The notes beneath the pieces were generated by a model. It saw only the letters and a list, made by a program, of their open reading frames with translations. It was not told where the DNA came from and ran no database searches. The translations under genes and the position numbers were made by a program. DNA of 64,000 bases from Batrachochytrium dendrobatidis JAM81 (taxonomy: Eukaryota > Chytridiomycota > Chytridiomycetes > Rhizophydiales), in the NCBI RefSeq assembly GCF_000203795.2, contig NW_006281100.1, forward strand, positions 298,535 through 362,534, read 5' to 3'. Shown one piece after another: positions 25,305 through 35,619 of this stretch (the first letter of the stretch is position 1; each line of letters begins with the position of its first letter).

Positions 25305-26866
25305 TCAATAAACACTTTTGGCAGGCTGGCAAGAGATGGGCAGAGGAGAGGTTGGAATGGAAAGTAAAAGTGATGCATCTAAAGACCCCATCTCAGCTGA
25401 ATCCATCAACGATGTCATTTGTAGCATTTCTTTCGGAGTCATGCATTCAGGCCACATCAATGCCGAGACAGATTTCCATAAGCTATTTGTACTGAGTAAT
25501 CATTGGCATAAAACACATGCAATCAAGACAAACTAATTAGATTCCAAAAGTACTCAATAGCATTTAAACTAAAAAAAAGTATAGCATACCTGCTATGGAG
25601 ACCAATAGTGGATACCCATGATCGAAGCTGCAGAACCAATACAACATAGATAATGACTTGAGAAAATTGCCGAGTGCGTGTTCGACGAATCGATGGCTGC
25701 ATTACCGAATGAGTCAATCCTCTAATGGATCCGCGGATAACAGGTGTTTGAGAGATTACCAGAGCCAATATAGCTATAACGCAATCCATTAGGATATCCT
25801 GTCGAGCTCGTTGGCGCACTAGGTTATACAGAATCTTGTTTTGAGCCTCAATCATTGTACGATGTTGTGCAAGCTCGTATTTGTGCTAAAAACCAAATAG
25901 AACCCCAATTTAAACTACTTAGCATCATTTTACTAAAAATCGACATACATGCATTAAATCAAGCTAGAGTGCATGATTACCTTGGTGATGGCCTCTCCTA
26001 AAACAATCTGCGTTCGTTTCAGTTCGCGCCGGATACTTAAAGACTCTTGCCTTTGCTGTTCAATATTCAAGTTAAGCGACTGCAGTTCCAATTGAAGGTC
26101 TGCAATGGTTTGTGTCAATACACCGATTTCCTGTCTACCTTTGCTAATGATTGACTATTGTGATGCAGCAGTAGGTATGAATATCTCATTAAAATCAGTT
26201 GTTGACAAACGAGTTTCAACAATATAATACCTGTAGTTGCACGTTTTTTGCAAAATTGAATAGATTCAATAGATAGTTTCGTGAGCCTAAAGCATGCTGC
26301 ATATTGTTGATTGTGTACTGACGTTTAAAGACATGATTCATTTGATCAATGAGATCCGACACAGATGTTCCAGGATCAAACCTCACTTTATGGTTGCCAT
26401 AAAAATATTGTTAGTTTAATCTAATCCAAAATGCATTTGAATTTAATCCGACAATATGTAATTTACATGTAGGTGTGTTGCTATTGAGAACGCCAATGCA
26501 CTCGGCAATGCTTCGTGTTTCTCGAATGAATGTACGGATACTTGGCCGTCCATTTTGGCCAAAAAGCATACTAGAGTCATAATGAGGTTTCTGCAATGCT
26601 GAAAGTGAAGATGCAGCAGTTGATGGAATAACAGAGGTTGTTACTGAAGCAAACTGTCGAACAAGTCGAGGCGATAGTTGTGGACTTGGCATTGCATTAA
26701 GCTCTGCGTTTGTTTTAGTTTTAGAGTTGACATGAATAGCAGCATCTTGAGCCTCGAGTTGCATTTGACATGTGTTTTTAATGCTGGACATGTCATGTTT
26801 GATATGAGGCTTCTCTCTTTTAGAATCAGCACCAAAAAGGCTGTTCCAAAGGCCAGTTGGATCCAT
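25305..26866 (-). CDS. coiled-coil protein with two predicted membrane segments, unknown
   Basis: Five exons, 26467-26866, 26231-26385, 25981-26154, 25590-25885 and 25305-25491, give 403 residues with all phases matching. The N-terminus is polar (MDPTGLWNSLFGADSKREK). A central Gln/Leu/Glu-rich coiled coil (IADLQLELQSLNLNIEQQRQ and onward, about residues 195-300) leads into RQRARQDILMDCV. Two hydrophobic stretches follow, around MDCVIAILALVISQTPVI and FSQVIIYVVLVLQL. The C-terminus is Ser/Met-rich. This layout suggests a membrane-anchored tether or organelle-shaping protein. I do not recognise the family. Splice acceptor choice at 26385 (ATAAAG) was set by frame. Confidence 0.7.
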
Positions 26867-27008
26867 TCAGAAGCGTCAGTGCTTGAATGGTTTTGTCGAG
26901 TGTTGAAATATAAAAGATTGCTTTCAGAAACTAGTGGTTGAAATACTGTTTTGGAGAATAAAAACAGACGGATTACAACAAGCAATCATTGCTATGTTCA
27001 TATTCACG

Positions 27009-27372
27009 TAATTACAGCCGTCTTTAAAAATGCTTAAATAGTGTTGTTTTTCCTACTAGAATTGTCACTCAATTCAATACAGCGTCTGTCATATTGTGCA
27101 CATACAATAAAACAATGTTTTTGAATCAAAGTTATTCTGATTTACAATCACTCAATGTTTGGATATTGGATTAAACTTTTTAATTGTATTCTAAAATTTC
27201 ATATATTTGCTCTCGTTCAAGACAATATCTCAGAAATGCAATTGCTGTCATGCAAATCACCTAATATCATAATGTTAATTTTGAAGAGTTGAACAAGGAC
27301 CAAGGATTGACTAAAACTGATGTGAAATGCTGTTTTATGCTGTATTTTACGTGAATACGGCTGTAAAATTAT
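27009..27372. mobile_element. MITE-like repeat, copy C
   Basis: The right end reads ACGTGAATACGGCTGTAAAA, and the left end begins ATTACAGCCGT before joining CTTTAAAAATGC. Positions 27022-27259 are almost identical to the reverse complement of 31671-31907 in copy D (three substitutions seen by eye). The left end lacks about 30 nt that copy D has between its terminal motif and the shared block. It fills the gap between the coiled-coil gene and the 3' end of ODAD4. Confidence 0.72.
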
Positions 27373-27425
27373 CCCTTGAAAAACATTTTTAAACCTAATT
27401 TCGAATTCATTTGCAGTAGTATCAT

Positions 27426-30171
27426 CTATATGACAACAGCATGTTGTATCTGGTGAGTTTCTATGACATGTTGACATGGAATCAAGTGTTTATCTTGATC
27501 TGTATCTACATCATGATGTATTGGCTTGGATGGTTCATGCCGAGCTTTGAGATCATTCAACGCTTTGTTGATTGCTTGTGTTGCAGCTTCATCTAATAGA
27601 TCTCTAGCAGATATGAGCGCAGAAGAGTAGCAATAAATCGCACCTTCAAAATCCTTTAATTGAACTAGCATAGTATACCAGACCTTGATAATTAGCATTT
27701 TGAATTTGAAAATATACTTGATCATTTATATCAACTTTAAATCATGACTTGATCAAATCGACTAACCTTGAGCTTGTGCAACCAAAACTCCCGCATTTAA
27801 TTTCCATCGAGAATCATTCATGGAGTTGGCAGACGCTAAACATGATTCTCCAAAACTGACTGCCTTTGCGTAGTTTTTGATTTCTAAATAACATCGTCCC
27901 AAATCGTGTAGTAACCATGCACGCTCAATTGAATCTTTGGCAGAAAATACAAGCTTTTCTTCAAATGCAGCAATTGCATCCTTGTATAGTCTCATTTTGA
28001 CATAAATCCGACCTATTTCGCCAAGTGCACGACTGATGATTTCAATAGTTTTACTTTCTTTTCCAGCCACAAGCTCTGTTTTGATGTTTCCCACAGTGAA
28101 TTAAGTCTATAAATGATATCTGAGCTCAACCAATTTTGAGCCATATCCCAATTTAAACTACTAGTAGCCTACCTTTGCGATAATAGTTTATTGCCTCGCT
28201 TGAATCGCCCAATTGCATATAGATACTGCCCAGAATGTTGTACACATCCCCTATAAAAATATATTTAGCTAGTATGCTAAACCTGTCAAATAAATAGAAA
28301 TGAAATAATGCTTACCAAGTATACGATCTTTGCCTGCTAGTCTACGAATCTCGCCAAGTCGCGCAATCAAGTTCTTGGACTTACGAAGTGCCATTTCATA
28401 CTCTCCTTTAGCCATTGCTGACATTACATAGTCCTAACATCTGTCAGTAGTTTATTCGATTCACAGCCAACACCTTGACGAATAAACATCATTAATGAAC
28501 TCAAACAGCTACTTACACTGGCGGATTTGCTCAAAAGAAGATTCAACCATTTTGGTAATCTGTGGGGTTGGCTGCATGTGTGATCTGATTCAAACCGTTA
28601 AATCAAACATACCGTAAAGTATTGCAATCAAGCCAAAATAATTTTGATTGAACCAAGTCAGATACTCACGAAAATGATCCAGGCTTTGGGAGTGCAGGAG
28701 TATTTGTCGTGGATTCTGTTGGATTTCTAACTGTGCTGGCAGGAGCAGTTTTGGGTCTATATCCTCCAGTAGCTTTGGGATATTGACTAAATTCAGTTTC
28801 GGCCATTTGGCGTCGTTGATAATCTTCTGCCCGAGATAGAATAAGTTGTCGATTCCGAATATTGATGACTTTGGAAAGCTCTTTGGATTGGACATTTTTA
28901 CGAGCATATATGGGTTTTTGTTGGCGCCAAAATTCTGTGCGTGTATCTAGATACTTGAGTGCATTGTCTACTAAGCCCTTCACATCTTCGTTGGGATTAT
29001 TGGAAAAGTCTTGTATTGAATCATATATTTACAAATTAGCTGGCAAGATTGACTCATGACGGTTGGATCAGCAAGATTTGATACCTTTATCGTTAAAAAA
29101 TCTTTCAAGATATTCCTTGTCCTCGTAAAGTTCACCGAGAAGTTGCTTTACTGTTTTGTCACTTTTACTAGGCTCTTTTACGCTCACATTATTAAATCCA
29201 GTTCCAGCCGGTGGCTTGGGAGAAATCCATTCGCCAGTAGAAATTACTCCACCTGTTTGTGATTGAGTGGAAGCACCAGTAGGAACTGTAATAACCAAGC
29301 GTGCACCAGCTGGAGGTTGAAACTTATAATTCCTTGGATCTGTAGGATTGTGCGCATGCAAAGTCAAAATAAACTGCATATCAATACGATGCATTCATTT
29401 GAACTGCAAATAGATTCAAAAAACAATGATCAATAATAAACTACTCACTTCCAATAGAATTGCTGATGGCTTCGCGAGCCTTTTGAATACCCAGTCTAAA
29501 CTCGTCGAATTCTGGACGAAGTTTATTGCCTCGATGATAAAATACAAGCGCCATTTCAAAATCTCCTTTAAAATACAATGCTTCTGCTTTTTGAAATACA
29601 CCCTAATTCAATGTCAACAAAATTAGTATAGGTCGATAATGTAAACAAGTAAATATTTTTAAAATTATCAAGTGCAAGCAGTGTAAATCTGTACGATATA
29701 TCAGATGTATGCATTCAAACAGTAGGAATTGCTGTAAAAGTGCAGTATACCTTGAAGAAATCATAATCTTCTTTGAGTGCAGAATCTGCATCTGTGAGAG
29801 CAGCCTGAGAGTCTCCCAATTGAAGATGACATTTGGACCTTGCTACCAGCACGTTTTTGTCCGTTGCTCGAAGAACAAGTGCCTATATACATTAGAGATA
29901 TTAAAATGATAGTCCAAATAGAATACATCATGTACAGCACTCATTTGATTTACAATAAAGTGCCATGGATCAAGTTAATCACTACGCGTTCAATACATGT
30001 CACAACTGCAATTACCTTGCTATAGGCTCCAATAGCCTTTCGAAAATCTCCCTGCTTGGCTAGTATATCTCCTTCAGCAGCATAAGACTGAAATGATGAT
30101 ACAGGTCCGTCATCTTCAGAATTTATTTCAAGGTCAGCGTCTTTAGTATCTCCCGATTTGTTGTGTGACAT
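27426..30171 (-). CDS. ODAD4: Outer dynein arm docking complex subunit 4 (TTC25)
   Basis: Ten exons: 30016-30171, 29751-29882, 29449-29602, 29085-29339, 28670-28985, 28517-28559, 28316-28433, 28173-28250, 27767-28075 and 27426-27664. All phases are consistent; 599 residues. TPR repeats lie at both ends. Diagnostic stretches match vertebrate TTC25: DKNVLVARSKCHLQLGD, ALVFYHRGNKLRPEF, TVKQLLGELYEDKEYLERFF, YLDTRTEFWRQQKPIYARK, and the closing repeat ALNDLKA. The protein helps attach outer dynein arms to axonemal doublets, so it is tied to motile flagella. It is lost in fungi without zoospores, which is strong evidence for a chytrid-grade source. Two short exons (43 and 78 nt) were set by homology and phase. 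Confidence 0.93.
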
Positions 30172-30768
30172 GTCTGCTAAACTGAAATACGAATATATAC
30201 TGGATAGTTTAGTTTGTGTTGAACGAGAATGCTTTTTAAGAGCCTTGAGCTACAACGCGACTATGGATTGATACTGCATAGCTTATATTCCAGCAAATAC
30301 TAGGCATTGGCATCAATAGACTGTGTCATCAGTGCATATATGTTTATACAGCTCGGCATTACAGATGATAAATGCAAGCCATATCACTTGGAATTTACTC
30401 AAGCTAGTATTACTAATTTATATTACAGTGTATTTATGCTTATAGCCCTATTGGATAGTATTGTTAACAAGCATCAAATAATAGTACCAACACTAAAATT
30501 CTAAACAGATCGCATCTGATTATCTGCTTCTTATGCAATACTAAATAGCGTGCCTATCGCTCGTTACTCAAACATGCGCATATAAAGAGGGTTGTTAATT
30601 GTTGCAAGACAGCAATTGATAAAATTAAACACTTTTACTATGGTGTATTTCAAAAAAAGTCCAGTCAAATAAGTATATGAATAGGCAGGATTTCTCAGAC
30701 TTGGATTTAACCATCGTATTAAAAACTGCAGTGTTCTCAAAATAAAAGGCAATATTGGAATAGTTTGA
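30172..30768. other. intergenic gap upstream of ODAD4
   Basis: Tandem arrangement: the ODAD4 promoter on one side and the DIM1 3' UTR on the other. A/T-rich, no supported gene, no terminal motif of the repeat family noticed. Confidence 0.5.
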
Positions 30769-31527
30769 TTAATATTTGTACTTTGTGGAGTAGTCCTTTG
30801 GAGCGACAACAAGACCACGACCCTTTCTAGCACCTCTAAAGACCGTCTCCACAATATCGATCTGCATAATTGATGATTTCAACAGATTTAAATAAAAAGA
30901 AAATACGAAACGGTTAGTTGAATATCTAGCAAAACTTGCAATTTAAAACAAAAACTGCAAACCATTTCTTGCTTGTCCTCAAGAGCCCAGTTGATTTTGT
31001 TGTTGTTGCCTGTCCCCAAATCAATCATCATATGCTTGTTTCTGAAAAAAAACATAGTGGTACATGGATCGTAGATCTCATACATCTTATTAAAGTCTAA
31101 ACGCAGCAAGTGTTTGCATGGGTTGTAAATCGTAAGTAAACTTGAAACATGACTGATGATTCCTTAGACAACCATACCTGGAACATCAGTAATGTCTACT
31201 AGATAGATGACTGCAAAATTCTTGACCTTTTCAGCAATGCTGTACAGGATTTCATCCATCTGCATGCATGTGGGGTCCTATTAAACAATAGAAAAGGTTA
31301 GACTTTAAGCAGCAAGTTTGTAGTGATCCAAACTAAATAGGTTGAGCTTCTTACCCAATCATGACCAAAGCGAATAATCACAACTCGATCTTCCTCATTA
31401 AGAATGGCTTGATCAACATGCCAGCCTGAAGGAAGATGTGGAAGAAAGTAGCTAGTAGTGGAAGCATTCAAGATTAGAAATACAGTTTGAATGAGTGGTG
31501 TCATGCAGACATGGGAACAAACCTCAT
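30769..31527 (-). CDS. DIB1: U5 snRNP protein Dim1/Dib1 (TXNL4A), thioredoxin fold
   Basis: Five exons: 31523-31527 (only 5 coding nt), 31355-31451, 31178-31277, 30963-31096 and 30769-30861, giving 142 residues, the normal length. The sequence is highly conserved: YFLPHLPSGWHVDQAIL, RVVIIRFGHDWDPTCMQMDE, VIYLVDITDVPDFNKMYEIY, MIDLGTGNNNKINWALEDKQ and GLVVAPKDYSTKYKY. The protein is an essential spliceosomal component of the U4/U6.U5 tri-snRNP. The first coding exon encodes just Met plus two bases of Ser, with donor gtttgt. The start is 33 nt from the edge of MITE copy D, which therefore occupies its promoter. Confidence 0.95.
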
Positions 31528-31560
31528 GCTCGTTGACCTAGCAGTTGCAAGTCTTCAAAT

Positions 31561-31950
31561 CAGTTTACAGCCGTATTCAGTAAAGTGAAGCAGTAAAATG
31601 CAAAATGCATAATAAATACCAATTTCATGAAATTTACTGAACGTTGCGTTCTGAACTCATTAGTACTGTTGATTTGCATGACAGCAATTGTATTTCTGAG
31701 ATATTGTCTTGAACGAGAGCAGATATATGAAATTTTAGAATACAATTAAAAAGTTTAATTCAATATCCAAACATTGAGTGATTGTAAATCAGAATAACTT
31801 TGATTCAAAAACATTGTTTTATTGTATGTGCACAATATGACAGACGCTGTATTGAATTGAGTGACAATTCTAGTAGGAAAAACAACACTATTTAAGCATT
31901 TTTAAAGCAAAAATCACTAGTTTTATCTTACGTGAATACGACTGTAATTG
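31561..31950. mobile_element. MITE-like repeat, copy D, in the DIM1/VTI1 divergent promoter
   Basis: A 390-nt element with terminal inverted repeats. The left end carries TTTACAGCCGTATTCA after CAG. The right end, reverse-complemented, carries ATTACAGTCGTATTCAC after CA. The direct repeat TTCAAAT flanks it on both sides (31554-31560 and 31951-31957), consistent with a 7-nt target duplication. There is no coding frame. It shares 31671-31907 with copy C in inverted orientation. It occupies nearly all of the 448 nt between the DIM1 and VTI1 start codons. Confidence 0.78.
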
Positions 31951-31975
31951 TTCAAATACAGACTTATTCACTGAC

Positions 31976-33296
31976 ATGTCGGGCATTTTTGAAACTTACG
32001 AAAAGGAATATCGGACCCTGGCAGATGATATTAGCAAAAACATATCTGGACAGTATTCTACTGCTGTTGGAGGTATCATCCATTGCGTTCTACCCATCCT
32101 ATTTAATACCAAACTATCAAGATACTTGACTGGCTTGAACCTGTCCATGTAACTGCATTGTCGCTGTACTCTTTATGGAATATTGTACTTATTCTTGCCT
32201 ATACTGTGTTTGCTTGGCATGACAGACCAACGCAAGATTCTACAAAACAAGCTTCAAAGAGAACTTGAAGAGGCCGATGAGATTGTAAGTAGTTTTATTT
32301 TGTATGAAACTGTTTTGAATTAATCAGCAGTGCGATATAGTAAATCTAAAGTCCATCAGAACCCATGTCTTATCAATGGGATTGAAATGGCATTCAAATG
32401 CTACATTCATCAAAAACTACCACTAATACAGCCAATGCCATGTTGCATGCACTTTGTGAACGACAACCTTTTAGATTGGTCAAATGGAAATGGAACTGGT
32501 TTCGCTTCCAGCACAGCAGCGAGTATCCGTTAGTCCTCGTGTCCAGCAATACAAGGAGGAGCTCAAGAAATTCAAAAAAAACCTTGCAAGTACCCAACTT
32601 TGTTCAATGATTGGGTTTAGACCTATGATATCCATTACTGTATAACCTGACTGTGCATTGAGATCTAATACGCTTGAACTTGATCCTATCACAATATAGC
32701 AAAAAAAAGTTGCATCGGGTGGTGCTGATGCAGCATCTGAGCGTGACCAACTTCTTGGTGGGTCAGCCAACATTGATTTAGAAGCTGCCAATATGGATCA
32801 GCGTGGACGTTTACTTCAAGGAACGGAACGATTGCAGAATAGTTCACGCAGGCTGGAAGATGCTCGTCGTATTGCTTTGGAAACTGAACAAATAGGTATT
32901 AGCACATTGTCAGATCTGAATTCTCAGCGTGAGCAAATCATTCGTACACAAAACAGAGTAAGCAAATTCGTTTTTACATTAGATATTGCAGTAGTCTATT
33001 TGACTGCCGCAATGTCTAATAGTGTTGGACAGTTATATTGACAGTTTATTTATACAACCATTCTAGCTTGGAACTGCAGATTCATGGATTGCCAAAAGTC
33101 AAGGCGTCCTCAAGACAATGCAACGTCGGTAAATACAGTAACTTTACACAACTTTTCTACAATACAGCTATCCAACTTTATCAACCTAATTCTTGACTTT
33201 TCATCTAGATTGTCTCAGAATAAGCTTCTTACTGCAGGAATTATTGCTCTGCTAGTATTTTTGATTCTAGCAGTTATTGTAGCAAAGTTTGCTTGA
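31976..33296 (+). CDS. VTI1: Vti1-type Qb-SNARE
   Basis: Six exons: 31976-32072, 32226-32284, 32475-32585, 32700-32957, 33067-33128 and 33209-33296, giving 224 residues. The N-terminus (MSGIFETYEKEYRTLADDIS) is the Habc-type domain. The SNARE motif runs through LLQGTERLQNSSRRLEDARR and ALETEQIGISTLSDLNSQRE. A C-terminal tail anchor, IIALLVFLILAVIVAKF, closes the protein. Vti1 acts in Golgi, endosome and vacuole fusion. The third intron starts GCAAGT, a GC-AG intron; no GT alternative keeps the frame. The ATG lies 25 nt beyond the end of MITE copy D. Confidence 0.9.
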
Positions 33297-33531
33297 TATA
33301 ATAACCCAGGTACTGCTTTGGTAGCAAGTTGATATTGTGACCCAGAATATTGTTTATTGGTGGTATCTCTTTACCAATAAATTTCACTCATTTATTTTAA
33401 ATAGTGTTTTTAAAAACTAAACATGCATGTTCAAGATAAAACCATCTAAATTCGCTCGTGAATCGTTCGCTATAAAACTGACATGTAAACAACCACTTTA
33501 TGCATTTAGTATTTTATTTACGAAAATGAAG
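33297..33531. other. short convergent gap VTI1 / DUF1365 gene
   Basis: The 3' ends of two convergent genes. A/T-rich, no feature seen. Confidence 0.4.
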
Positions 33532-35483
33532 CTATGCCTTTTTGTCAACACACGCACCAAGGAAATAATGAGCTCGAATCTGCTCTCGTGTAAATGGATC
33601 AATCGTATCTGGTAAAAATCGTTTCATACCACCGTATTCAGACTTTACCCCGATTTGGAACGAAGAAATATGCGATTTGCTTCTGACTGGGAGTAACCAA
33701 GGCTCACCATGCTTTACAAATGTAGTGGACATTTTGAACCATGCGGTTTCAAGACTATGGAGATACTTTCCCGACTCAAACTGGAAGCTATAGTTTGGTT
33801 TGACTGGAATTTGAACCAATGGGGAGGTTAAAAAATGCTGATCTGGTGATTTCCTGGAGATATCGTCTAAATATGAAACACTGTTGAGCATGTAGTCAAC
33901 CAGTGCTGATTCATCTTCAAACAAACTGGAATCAGACGGACTTTCAGACACGGCAGCCAAACACGAAAACAGCAAGGAAAGATCGTGTTTTGAGCAATAC
34001 ATATCACCACTGGTGAACGCTAATAACAGTCCAAGAACTGGATTAGATGCATGCAATGCAAGCTTAATAAATGCATTATAGGAATCAATATAGAGTTGGA
34101 TGAGAGGACTAGAATCTGTTCCAATTTGTCCAATTGGAGCAATCAATTGAGATGATCCATTAGGAAAAGATACGTTGATGTGTATTTTGGATATAGCAAC
34201 TTGGTTGTTTAGATGATCCAATACAATCTGTAGACATGCTCGCTGAAATGTATCTGGACTCTTGTGTACAATTGTTTTTGCAGCGTTTTCTTGGATGCCA
34301 ACTACTGGAGCAGGTCGTTGATAAACAACAAGTTTGTGATTGTATGCAAGTCGGATCGCTTCGTACATAATTCGTGGAACAGTTAAAAATGCATTGAATG
34401 GAAATATCAACAACACGTATAGCAATATAACGGTTGTAAATGGATATGCAACACCATATACTCGAGCCATCAGATGAATCTGTGTTGAATTTCTGGATTG
34501 CTTTTGTATATCATAATCAGTCGTGGTGTTTGATGATACACGACTGTTGTAATTATCTGATGAAGATCCACAAGTATCTTTGTATTGTTTGATGTTAAGT
34601 AAAACATCCAGTTTACCCTTGGTAGGATCTAGGATATGAACCTCGTATATGCCAGAACGATTGTTGAAAGGAGATACATGAAACGATCGTGATACTGAGT
34701 AGCTTGAAGTGTATCTGATATTATTACATATATGGTTAGATGATTATATGTATACAATTAAACTATTTGATCTAATGAAAACATGTTGAAATGCGCTTAC
34801 CCCAAAAGTGTTTTTATCATACTTGTACGCTCATTACACAAATATAAATGTCGCTCCTTGAATGTATTATTGACCTCTAACAAAACCAAAAGTAGAGATT
34901 TCTGATCATCTGATTTGTAGACGTAGTACATGCTTAAAGGGTTGAAAGCGTATCCCAGAATGCGAGGAGTAGTAACTAGCTCAATCCGCCCAACATCCTC
35001 TGAATGATATCCCAATATTTTCAAATGCTCTAAAAGAGACTGCCGAATACTAGGAGTTTTCAATGATCCAGTAGTAAATTGATCTAGTGATGACATATTC
35101 TTGTCTTTCCAATCAGGCCTGTGTAGTGGTAAAGTCGATAGATAATCGCAGTCCCAAAGCGAAACAATGGCACGACGGTTATGACCAAACAACCACTTTG
35201 GAAAACCGGATTTTTCTGCAGCCAAAGCATCCAAGTCAAAGCCAGCATAAAAAAGAGAGTATTTGAAAAAGTGACGAACTGGATAGTAACGAGCATGAGT
35301 AGTAGTGGCTAGATACAGTTTATGATCTGCGATTGCTGAATCACCCAATCTTGCTATACACTCTGGAATACGATGTGGACTCTGCATGCTAAAATAGAAA
35401 TGAAGAGTGAATGCAATGCAAACCAATACTGCAGTCACAACAGACATGAATTGCACAGACTCGATTCTCCAAATATTCAACAT
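33532..35483 (-). CDS. DUF1365 family protein with long C-terminal membrane extension
   Basis: Two exons, 34801-35483 and 33532-34714, joined in phase 2, give 621 residues. A membrane anchor (SVVTAVLVCIAFTLHFYF) opens the protein. The DUF1365 region follows, with LYLATTTHARYYPVRHFFKY, DLDALAAEKSG, LVTTPRILGYAFNPLSMYYV, LLEVNNTFKERH and FHVSPFN. A second hydrophobic segment (TTVILLYVLLIFPFNAFLTV) and about 290 further residues of unknown character complete it. Bacterial DUF1365 proteins are about 250 residues and are often encoded next to flavin oxidoreductase and CFAS-family genes, as here. The biochemical role is not established; involvement in modifying unsaturated membrane fatty acids is inferred from context. 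First ATG in frame chosen (an upstream TTG exists). Confidence 0.85.
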
Positions 35484-35619
35484 GCTCAACAATGTCTGGC
35501 AACGCCAAGATCGATTTATGGCTGCAGCCGCGATTATTTGAAGACCGTCGAGTTATTCCGCCAAGAAATCTTGGATTCAATGCATTTCCTACCGATTTGC
35601 ATCTGTTAAATCTAATTCA
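35484..35619. promoter_or_regulatory. compact divergent promoter, DUF1365 / FAD oxidoreductase
   Basis: Only 136 nt separate the two start codons, which suggests shared regulation. An upstream ATG at 35493 opens a short frame that stops before the oxidoreductase start (a possible uORF of about 40 codons). No known binding site was recognised. Confidence 0.5.

Noticed and set aside
28076..28094. ODAD4 exon beginning at 28094 (GTG)
   Set aside because: The frame has a stop just upstream, and the AG at 28076-28077 gives both the right phase and the homologous sequence YRKELV.
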